From Paramacrobiotus richtersi (lineage: Eukaryota > Tardigrada > Eutardigrada > Parachela > Macrobiotidae), in the NCBI GenBank assembly GCA_034698045.1, contig JAQGAU010000347.1, positions 1-30,525 on the forward strand: DNA of 30,525 bases, written 5' to 3'. Shown one piece after another: positions 18,291 to 27,244 of this stretch. A program made the position numbers and the translations under genes. Each line of letters opens with the position of its first letter. Position 1 is the first letter of the stretch. The notes under the pieces are model-generated. The model was given only the letters and a program-made list of their open reading frames with translations. It did no database searches and had not been told where the DNA came from.

Positions 18291-19614
18291 ATGCATTCTT
18301 CTTGGCGAATCTTTCTGTTTTTGGCCGCTGGTGTAAGTGTTTGTGCAATTAGTTACTTCCAACGTATTTAAATGTGCATCGAATAATGTTTGAACATCTT
18401 AGGCCTTAATACCGAAAAAAGTATTATAAAGTCAAACAACAAAACCTGGTAATAAGTAAAAACTGGTAATAAATGAACCTTCTTTGCATTAAAGGATGCT
18501 TGCAAAAATTCGGCTTGATACATTTCTGTAAAATTATGTAATAGTAGCTTATCATTGTATTCCATAAGTCATATTATTTCCAGAGAATTCTAGAGAATGT
18601 TTCTAGAATAGGACATTTCTGAGAATTGATTTCCATTCCAGTTTCTTTAGCTACTTTTGTCTGTCAAAGTCCATTTATTTTTATCCTCTCGATAACTCTG
18701 TACCACGCGAACCGTACCGTCATGTATAGCAGTTACGCAACTCGAGTTTTGCTTGGTGCAGTTTAGTGTGCTTGACAGCGCGCACTAAACCAAGAATTTT
18801 AACCAGACCTGTACCAGATAAAATCAGTACTTAAACAATAAATCTGGATACAATCTTCAAGTGCTGACATAGTGTTTTACAGGCGGCCAGCGTTTATTCG
18901 ATGTGTGCTCCAGGCACGCCCATCGATAAATGCAATGATATCGTTCGACCATCCCATAACGGAACGTCTTCCGGAGAGGGTAAGTAATTACTGTCAGGAA
19001 ATGCACAACAGTCTCCACTAACACACGATTTTACAGAGCACAGCCTAGAGATATCTAAAGAACTGTTCGAACGCGCAATAAGCGAGTCATGGCACGGCAG
19101 TCCCACAGACGATCAGTACAAAACCTTTTCCTCTTCGGCCGTTAAAAAGGGCGACGTCTCCACCAGAACCGAGCTTGCCATGTTACTGGCCAATATTGTC
19201 CATGAAAGCGATGGACTGAGGGCGCTGGAGGAAGGGGGGGAGCCGCCGTACCTCCCAACAGATCAAGATCCCGCTCATCCTGAGCGCAGCTACCATGGAC
19301 GCGGATATCTTATGCTGCGCGGCTACGAAAACTACAAGAACGCTTCTCTCGGGTTGTACGGTGACGAAAGATTGGTGGAGAATCCGGATTTGGTGAAAAC
19401 GGAGGCAGTGGCTTGGGACACTGCTTTCTGGTTCTGGGCAAACAAGATTCACGGACAGCCGGGAGTTAGCGACGACGATTTCGGAGTGTCCATGGGGATC
19501 CTCAGTAACAAGAGAGAATGCGATGGAATGAAAACACGCCAGAGATTCAGCATTTACCGGCGTGTCTTGCAGGTTCTCATCCCTGACGCGACGGCTGTTG
19601 CTACCAATTGCTAA
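18291..19614 (+). CDS. GH19 gene G: secreted GH19-domain protein
   Basis: Exons 18291-18332, 18883-18979 and 19037-19614 join to 238 aa (phases 0 and 1). Intron 1 is 550 bp and contains a hairpin-forming inverted repeat. The signal peptide starts MHSSWRIFLFLAAG. Exon 2 (97 bp) has two Cys (SMCAPGTPIDKC). The GH19 domain has ELFERAISESWHG, IVHES, a two-residue insertion in a Gly-rich run (EEGGEPPY, over a run of seven G), SYHGRG, LMLRGYENY, AWDTAFWFW, and ends TNC. The N-x-T sequon just before AWDTA in genes A-F (NTT or NET) is lost here (KTEAV). AATAAA at 19635-19640 follows the stop codon closely. Nearest relative is gene F. Confidence 0.88.
18752..18795. repeat. Inverted repeat (hairpin) in intron 1 of GH19 gene G
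   Basis: CTTGGT…TTTAGTGTGC, an eight-base spacer, then GCGCACTAAACCAAG. The two arms pair apart from one mismatch and a small bulge (GCAG). Confidence 0.55.
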
Positions 19615-20134
19615 CTTGCTGGAATCGTAAAGCGAATAAAGTGGTGAGGAAAAGTAACCAATCGATTTTCTGTTCACTGTAACTTATAGAAGACCGTCTC
19701 GTAAAGCAGTCTTGGAGCACCACATACATAGATATTAGTACAGAAACACACATTCTCCACAGAGCTTTTTCATCACGAGAGAATTGCTTGTGGTTAACTA
19801 CATATGATTCCCGTATATCGTAACAGACGAGGCGAAGTAACATTTGCGTTATTTTATGTTAAATGGTGGTAATTTCGATGTTGCTGAAAATGACCTACGG
19901 CTACTACACTTTTGCGTTCATGTCCAACAAGTCAAAGTATCATATACATTAGAAAGCAAGACTGCAATCGTACACCTATACACTGTTGACTGAATTATTA
20001 ACATAAGTAAACATGGCGTTTGACGCATGATAATCATCAAAAAAGCGTTAAAAATATCTCCAAACAAACCGAACAGTGTTTGCTCAGAAGATCCAGCTGA
20101 ATCAGCACCCACACACTCTCTCTCTCTCTCGCTT
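19615..20134. other. Convergent intergenic stretch between GH19 gene G and the minus-strand Pro/Ser-rich gene
   Basis: The poly(A) signal of gene G is at 19635-19640. A CCACAGAGC-TTT block near 19757 resembles 15231 downstream of the relic exon. A CT microsatellite (20116-20130) lies just beyond the stop codon of the minus-strand gene. No further gene seen. Confidence 0.45.
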
Positions 20135-21044
20135 TCACTTCTTTGCTGGCTTAAGATTGGATAAATTCCCCGTTCGCACCTGTCCATCCTGGTTGACAAT
20201 CACCACCTGGGGTTCAGTTTCGAACCGATGCACCGCTCCCACCCGTGATCCGTCCGGCACGGGTGAGAACTCAATCGAAGTCGCGCCTCCATTAAACTTG
20301 GATGATTGCTTGGGCAAACTGAATCCGGACTCATACGCCGGGAAACCGGGTGGGTCTTTCCGGGGCTCCGGCGAAAAGACCATTTGCTGTGGAGGGGCGA
20401 GGCTGCTCGAGCGGTTAATGTTAATCGGAGTGCTTCGTTCCATTCCGCCGGCAGAGAGAAAAGATGGGCTGGGTGTGTAGGTTGGTGAGTACGGAGACGG
20501 GCTGACCGGACTGGGAGAGTATGGAGGAGAGATTTCCTCGGGAATCATCCGAAATGGGGAGTTGTACGAGGGACTTGGTAATTCCCGGGAAAACGATGGA
20601 CTGCGGCTTCCGGTTGGGGTGAGGGTCCCTTCGGAGGGGTGGTAGACAAAACGGCTGTGGTTGCCGTGTGGGCCTCCAATTTTGTATGTTCCAAGATCTG
20701 TAACAAATATGGTTATTAAACAAACCGGTTTTAGCGATGGTTAATTGAACGCTTCACCGTCGGATTTGGAGAAATGTTGCGGCATTGGACTGCTCGGATG
20801 GCGGTTTCCATAACCGCTTTGGAAGCCTGAGCCTAACATCATGAGACGCCGAATGACAAGTTTTGTTTTAGAGCAGAACAATAAGGTCAAAATGCAGGGC
20901 CATGTATGGCGCCGCTTTCGACTGAAATGTGAGGATGCATTGATTCTTATAATCACTCAAATACCGCAGAAAGGTTACACATTTCCCTAGCTGCTTACCT
21001 GAACTATCGCCTCCAATGTTTATAACAGTCCCTGAATGGGCCAT
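20135..21044 (-). CDS. Pro/Ser-rich protein of unknown function, three exons
   Basis: On the minus strand, exons 21044-20999, 20832-20758 and 20697-20135 join in frame to 227 aa (both introns phase 1). It starts MAHSGTVINIGG. There is no signal peptide or membrane segment. Residues about 97-119 repeat YSP and SP motifs (PPYSPSPVSPSPYSP), loosely like the RNA polymerase II C-terminal heptads but not in strict register. Many S-P sites could be phosphorylated. The C-terminal part is less biased (VVIVNQDGQVRTGN) and ends in a Lys-rich KPAKK. For exon 2 the acceptor could be either of two AG sites seven bases apart on the minus strand; the upstream one (ATGTTAG) and the second (GGCTCAG) both keep phase, changing two residues or so. 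I do not recognise the family; a nuclear or cytoplasmic disordered protein is likely. Confidence 0.72.
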
Positions 21045-22023
21045 GGTTAATCCGGGCACAAAAAGGCTAAGAATTGGGGATAATCCGGCAAATTTCCTCT
21101 TAATGTCGGAGAAGCTTTATCGTAGCGGTATTCGAAGACTACTGTGTAGATGTGACCATGATCTTGTAAGCGCACCTGACATGCCGCTTACGGTCAGCTA
21201 ATTTTGAACGAGATGCCGATTCTGCAAGTTTTAACCTGCCCGTGCTGCTAGTGTTTACCTACTTTACCAACTGTTAAAACAAACACGCGGGACATTAGTC
21301 ATGCCGCCCTGTGCTGAGAAAATACTGTACAGCATCTCTCAGAACACGCGTGTTTTGGTTCTGTAAAGCGGGCAAGTTCCCGGTGAACATAATAGGACAC
21401 GCAGAAGCTTTTTAGCTGACCAATAACTATCACTCTGGTGGAAAATAAACAATGGTACCTATAACTTATATCACTTTGGTGGAAAATAAGCAATGGTACC
21501 AATAACTACGACTTTGGTGAAAAATAAACAATGGTGCTGGACCAGTGTTCACAGTGGCAAAATAACAGTAATTTGGTCAGGTGAATAACCCACAGAATGT
21601 TGTAAAAGTGTGAGGTGATACACAGTAGTAGAAAGCTAGTTAAACTCCCTTCTTGTTGATGACATGTACTCATGCTTGCCAGATGTACGTATGTACCGGC
21701 AGCGATGATGGAAAATAGAGTTTGCTGTGGATGAAGTAATCGAAAATCCATCTATGAAGACAGCAGTTCTTGTGCTCTCCTGTTTTTGTGATTATGCGGC
21801 AGGAAAAGACCTTTCCACACAACCTCAAATGTTAAAATATTTCTAATTCATTTAAAACCCAGTGCACTTTTCAATGTAGTTAACCCCTAAAGCGCTATGT
21901 TTTGGGCTTGTGTGCATGTGAACTGTTTAACGTCGATACATACTGCAAAGAACGTTTAGCTATCGGACAACCGGAAATGCGATATGCGAAACGAAACAGG
22001 CCTTTTTGAATTTCGTTACACTT
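21045..22023. other. Intergenic stretch with a small tandem repeat
   Basis: Apart from the three-copy tandem repeat at 21421-21540 I see no gene or recognisable element. Confidence 0.45.
21421..21540. repeat. Tandem repeat, three copies of about 40 bp
   Basis: Units at about 21421-21459, 21460-21500 and 21501-21540 share a core of AATAACTA…ACTTTGGTGGAAAATAA and CAATGGTACC. The third unit is the most diverged at its end. Confidence 0.7.
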
Positions 22024-22672
22024 GATGATGATGATGATTTAATGGTTTAACGTCCGACGCAATCGTTTGAAACGCTTGAGCGTCAGACACTTGCCAGGGG
22101 CAGCAAATACTTGCCTGCCAGCAAAAACAGCAAAGTATACAGTATAAATCACATAGAGATCAAACAATGTCTGTCATTTAACATTTGAAAACATGAAATG
22201 ATATCAACAAAAGTTGCTAGTATTTCCAGAGGTTCATAGAAATGTTACTAGGCCAAATTTGAGAATTCAGCATGTCTTTCTCACATTCCAAAAACGTTCC
22301 AACGCGAGCAAACGTTGCCTGTCGCTTGTCTGCTTCGTCCCTCTTACGCACATCAACAAATCGGATCTTCACATTCCTATCTTCCAGAAATTGCTTCAAG
22401 GTATCAGCAGTACAGTCTCGCGGGAGTCCTCGGATTGAGAAATCACGATGGGGCGCCCGTCTCAACGCTAAAGGGTTCAAAAACGGATCGTCAGCACTTG
22501 CCTTATTACTTCCACGTACAGGATGCGAGTAACGGCTCGGCGTGCTTGATTTGGACAAACATAACTTCGCACTGGTCTTCAGATTCTTCCTGGGAGAATA
22601 CGTGGCTTCTGCGTACGGAGCTAAAGCTACTTGCAAAAGCTTAACTGCACTTGTACAGTACAATGAGGACAT
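22024..22672 (-). mobile_element. Probable LINE remnant: ORF1-like fragment plus 3' tail
   Basis: On the minus strand an open frame from 22672 to 22217 (151 codons) contains, at residues about 78-149, an RRM-like pattern (FSIRGLP, TLKQFLED, VKIRFVDV, and IWPSNISMNLW) reminiscent of the nucleic-acid-binding domain in ORF1 of CR1/L2-like and related invertebrate LINEs, which often ends in a WP-x-G-V motif. Further downstream on the same strand the sequence reads GACGTTAAACCATTAAATCATC and then simple ATC repeats (22039-22024), a typical LINE 3' end. No reverse transcriptase lies between, so this would be an internally deleted copy, or a host gene derived from one. The resemblance is from pattern, not a search. 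Confidence 0.45.
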
Positions 22673-23183
22673 CTCAAAAATGGCGTGTACGGCATTGCTG
22701 AAACTGAAACTGCCTCCGTAGTGCCCATAGTATTATAAAAGCTTTTTGAGAGTATTCGTCGCTAATTTCGTTAAAGTGATCGGAGGCAGAAAAATCTGCC
22801 ATATACGGTACGTACTACAGTATTACGTACGCTGGCCACACAAACGGTCCTTGGAATCAATGTGCCGTAATATTGCGCAATCGTACATGCAGCACTACAA
22901 CGCACAACGTTTACTGTGTTCTTATTTAACATGCAGCGTGGCTAAAAAAAACAGGTTTCCATGCATTTCAGGTAACTGTAACCGGATGCACATTTCTATT
23001 AACGAACAACTGCATGCAGACGTTTATTTGACTGTAATGCATCAAAGAAACACATAACAGTTAACAAACTTCAACGATCCGCGTTGATATTACAAGGACT
23101 TTGACTTGAAAAGCGCATTACTGCAGGAAGAGATTGCCAGTTTTTTAGAGGATTAACCGAAACAGAAAAACAGTAAAGGCACC
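22673..23183. other. Upstream flank of the first Cys-rich secreted gene
   Basis: Around 22945-23012 (ACAGGTTTCCAYGCAT, AACCGGATG) the sequence matches 24829-24897 upstream of the second gene, so the promoter region was part of the duplicated unit. TATTATAAAA at 22731-22740 is a possible TATA box but lies 450 bp upstream of the start codon. Confidence 0.5.
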
Positions 23184-24065
23184 ATGGCTGGATTTATCAA
23201 AGTTATATGGACCATCTTTCTATATATCGCGCTTTCATCGGGAACTCCAGTGCGACAAAAGCGCAGGTAAGACTTGAAAATAAGGTAAAGGTAGATCGTC
23301 CAGCTCTACGTTCCTTCATATTGAAGGGCTTTGTTTCTGACGGCAAAGCGTTACCAAGCATTTTGGTTACAGTTCCAACATTCCAGCCCTGACTGCCAAT
23401 GCCAACAGTAGTCTGGTGGAAATAAAGTGCTTATATTCCGTTCACAACACCAGGAAATGTACCGTTCCTGTCAAATGCCAGGATCCCCAAAGAACCGATT
23501 GTACAGAAGTAGTGGACGGGACGTTTACCAAATACGACGGTAAATTAACATAATTCTTGTAAAAATCGAGGAATCATGAATCGTGGTAGCTGCGACAAGA
23601 CTAATGAGGGCTACTAAAAGACAATAGAAGTAAACCTTTTGCAGGCATCACGAAGTATTTCCAAGAATGCATCTTTACACAGTGGTTCGCCAATTGTACG
23701 CACTACACGAATGGCACGTATTCCTGTCGTAAAGCATGGCAAATGCCAAGTGAACCGACCAGGGAATGGGGTTCATATGCTGGGGATGTATATATCGGTA
23801 GGTCTTGAGTTTGCTTTCTTTCTCCTGTTACCTGTTCGTTTAGTAAGCACTAAATTCATGATGTCGTGTCCAGTTTTTAACAAAAAATGATTTATTGGCC
23901 TGACATAGAGAGATGGTGATTTCAGGGTTTTATGCGATTGACGACAAGACAGGACAGCGGAAAATTGCTCTTCCAGGGGAGAGGAATCGACCGAGCAGAC
24001 CGCAAGCTCCACCGGCACCACAAGACGCCACGCGGCAACGCCGAGATTTGTTTGGAACCTGCTGA
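23184..24065 (+). CDS. Secreted Cys-rich protein 1 with furin-like site, unknown family
   Basis: Exons 23184-23266, 23373-23539, 23645-23797 and 23926-24065 join in frame to 180 aa (phases 2, 1, 1). A signal peptide (residues 1 to about 21) is followed by RQKR, a furin-type cleavage site just before the first splice. Exon 2 holds four Cys (IKCLYS, RKCTV, VKCQ, TDC). Exon 3 holds three (ECIFTQW, ANCTHYTNG, SCRKAW). Exon 4 is basic and Pro-rich (RPSRPQAPPAP, RQRRD) and ends in GTC, giving an eighth Cys at the very C-terminus. All eight are conserved in the neighbour at 25048, suggesting four disulfides. Exon 2 lacks the acidic first third present in the neighbour. It is likely a secreted, proteolytically matured factor; its target is unknown. 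Confidence 0.82.
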
Positions 24066-25047
24066 ATGCGTTAAGGGGCTCCTGTTGTTTATAATACCGC
24101 TCTTGCCAAACTTATGTTGAAGTAGTATTGTTTACAGCTGTTATTGATTATTACTATTCGAATGCAGTATATCTGTACTTCCGTTTTTTTATTGGCATTA
24201 TGTGAAGATTCCTAATTCATAAAACGCATGAAGAAACTGCTGTTGACCAAACTGCACCAATGGATTTTCGAATACCGGCACTAGAAGATTTCTACGATTG
24301 CCGTGGTATATCAAATTTTAACCAAGTTTACCGCATTACAGTTCAGGTTTCATGTTGAGCTACCTGCCACTACACGTGTTTGATTGACTGTCAGCCTTCC
24401 TTGCAAAACTATCGAAGACAGAATCTGATAACCTACCATCTGGAACGCGCATAAGTGTCCTTAGTCCTGCAGCTGCGTTACACTAGGACAATGCAAATTT
24501 GAGCGATGCTTAACAAGAGCAAGACGAACTGAACTACTACTGTACATGTAATGAAACCACGACAGAATGCGCCCATAAATTTGATACAAAGATGCCCGTT
24601 TACTTGATAACAATTATCGCTTTTAGATTGCTGCTGTAATTTGCGCACTATATATTACTTCCCAGTTCCCCATAACACCTCGCGTTCGTTATAATGTAAT
24701 CCCAACGGCCAACACAGCACTGATTCCGCTGAAAGGGACGTGCCCATGCAAAGAAATGCTTTGCAACCACATAGACAGTCATACAGGCGACCGAGTTTTT
24801 TTGCATGCTCTTGCTGACAAACAGCTCAAAAAACAGGTTTCCACGCATCTCGAATGAACCGCAACCGGATGTAACTCGATTCCTATTAGCAAACAATTGC
24901 CCATAGCTATTCAATTCAGACGAACCTGCATAATTATGGCACACAAAAATCATAAAAAAAAAGCAGCAACCGTGTCTCCATGATGACTTGAAAGGCCAGT
25001 ACGCTTTAACATTGTCAAACGATTTGATTAGCCTTTCGGAAAGCAAT
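24066..25047. other. Intergenic stretch between the two Cys-rich genes
   Basis: The right half (from about 24690) is homologous to the 5' flank of the first gene. No separate gene was found. A long minus-strand open frame (25349-24648) runs antisense across the start of the second gene and is treated as chance. Confidence 0.5.
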
Positions 25048-26113
25048 ATGGCTGGATCCGTTAGTATTGCATTGTGCTCCACTTTACTATGCGTCACCCT
25101 TTCCGCTGGATCTCCTACGCGAGAAAAACGCGGGTGAGTGTTTCTGGGACAAACTTGTTGAATCTGGTTAAATTTCTGCTGAATCTTTAGTGACTGGGAA
25201 GAGCAGTGGGCTGACTTTTTCAATTCTGAAGCAGCTATGACCCAGAAGTCACCCGATAACTCGAATGCTCCTGTCCTGAAAGCCAACGCTAACAACACCT
25301 TAGTAGAGATTATCTGCCTATATTCCGTACGAAATACCAGGAAATGCAACGTTCCAGTCCAGTGTCACGATCGCAAGAAGACGAACTGTTCGAAAATTAT
25401 GGAAGGGACGTTTACCAAATATGATGGTTAGACAAATAGAGTTCCCATATTTGAATGAAAAGGCTTGATATTTGTACATGGTTGTAGCACAATAAAGTAC
25501 ATATCTGCATTACCAGCAGCTCTATGCTAACTCTGTGAATCTAATCTATGAATTCTCACTTGAACGATAAGGCTTGGTTTCTGTGACGGCTGTACTTGAA
25601 AACGTGCATATATTTGCTATGATAGCACCACTAATGCTAACTGACCTTTACAGGAATCACTCAGTATTACCAAGAATGCATTTTCACACAATGGTTCTCC
25701 AACTGTACGCACTACACGAATGGAAAGTATGCTTGCCGTAAAGCGTGGCAGAAGCCGAGCGACCCGGCAAGAGAATGGGGATTGTATGCAGGGGACGTAT
25801 ACACCGGTAAGCAAATTTCCAGTCAATTTTAGCTTGAGCTAGAGCATCAAGATTTGCTTGAGCACAACACATTTCGCGAAAAGCTGGTAGAGATTTATAT
25901 CAAGTTCGTTGTGAGACAGATGTAAATAAGTAAATGACCGTTGATTTAGGGTTTTATGCGATTGATGAAAAAACCGGACAGCGTAAAATCATTCCACCTG
26001 GTGAAAGACAGCGTCCCAGCCGAAATCAAGGTCCCCCAGGATCACAGAAGGCAAGGCGACAGCGTCGGGAGAGCTTCCCCGATGAGGGCGTCGAGCTGCA
26101 TGGAACATGTTAA
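25048..26113 (+). CDS. Secreted Cys-rich protein 2 with furin-like site, unknown family
   Basis: Exons 25048-25133, 25191-25426, 25654-25806 and 25950-26113 join to 212 aa with the same phases (2, 1, 1) as the neighbour; exon 3 is the same length, 153 bp. The N-terminus is MAGS with a hydrophobic core, then REKR, a furin-type site. Exon 2 starts with an acidic/aromatic segment (GDWEEQWADFF) absent from paralogue 1, then the four-Cys unit (IICLYS, RKCNV, VQCHD, TNC). Exon 3 has ECIFTQW, SNCTHYTNG and ACRKAW. Exon 4 is basic (KARRQRRES) and ends HGTC. The second donor is weak (GTTAGA). ATTAAA at 26180-26185 is a poly(A) candidate. The pair arose by tandem duplication of about 1.9 kb. Confidence 0.82.
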
Positions 26114-27244
26114 GCGTTTTTGGATAACAGAGATTTGATGAAACCACTCCGCTTAACGTCTGTTGCGATTTGTGCGTGAATTAAACTCCTATCGCCGGCT
26201 TGTTTTATCGAAAATATGTAGAAGCGAGTTCGGGAAAGGCGATTAGTTACTGTCGAGAAAACATGACGCATCTGTCGTAGCTGCACAGATAAATTTACGT
26301 TTCGTATGCTTCCGCATCGTTTTGAGAATTCGCCGTCGCGCACAAGTTCCTGATGTTGTTTATTTAGCACAACACAATCTGATTCATTTTTGCTCAAACT
26401 GTTTTGTGCTTTTGGACCGAAGCGGGATGGAGGTGCTGTATACTAAGCAAAACAGGTATTTCGTTGTCATTTTGCCGGTGGTCGTCCCTAGAAAATCGTT
26501 GGCTCTGTGGGATTGTGTTGTCCCGTTTTCGGGCCACACAATGCGGCCGCAGTCTACGTGCGCACCTTCTTAGTTTATTAAGCGCCATGTCATAAACAAC
26601 ACGGACGTTCCCTTAATGCCCACAATCGAACGTGCGCCATTACGGAGAAAATTACAGCATTCGGATGTCTGGCCCAGCAGCCACGCGCTGGAATCCTCGA
26701 AGTGTTCCATCCACTGCTTTGCGAAGGCTTCTTTCTTCCGCGTGTTGACAGCGGGGATGTTGACCGCTCTTGCTGTAGAAAGATCAATCATAAGCACGTG
26801 GAGCCGTGGAGACACCCCAGAAAGCTGAGAATTGTTCCGTTACGGCTGGTAGGAGTCACTCACTGTTCTTATGGCAAAAGAGGTCACAAGGCAGCTCACG
26901 CCGGAACCATATAGTCGGAACCGAACAAGTTATCACGAAAACGGTTTGTAAAACCAGAAGCCTGTACATCAAAAGGTATAAAAAGAACTCGGAAATTATA
27001 TTAGACCCCAAAGGGTTCTGTTTCATAAAAGTGATGAAACAGTGACCTATGACAGCACCCCGGATTTGGTCGGATCGCAGTGTGCTGTAGCTGACAGCTA
27101 CAGACGTCTAAGGAACCAGGGTACAAACATATTTATTCTGACCAGAATTAAGCTAGATGGTGGCACATGTCCTCCATCGCCGTATGTGCGTTTTGTGGTA
27201 GCGCTAGATCTGAGTTGATTCGCTCAACAAACCAGTAGCCTTAG
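26114..27244. other. Intergenic stretch before the minus-strand GT11 gene
   Basis: TTTATT at 27132-27137 reads AATAAA on the minus strand and is a good poly(A) signal for the GT11 gene. An 81-codon minus-strand frame (26815-26570) could be an isolated exon but has no recognisable domain. Nothing else stands out. Confidence 0.45.

Noticed and set aside
24648..25349. Minus-strand open frame of 233 codons
   Set aside because: It runs antisense over the signal-peptide exon, intron 1 and exon 2 of the second Cys-rich gene, whose plus-strand exons are supported by a paralogue. No domain is visible in it.
26570..26815. Minus-strand 81-codon frame between the Cys-rich gene and the GT11 gene
   Set aside because: Its composition looks fairly protein-like, but I found no domain, partner exon or promoter, so it is only mentioned in the intergenic entry.
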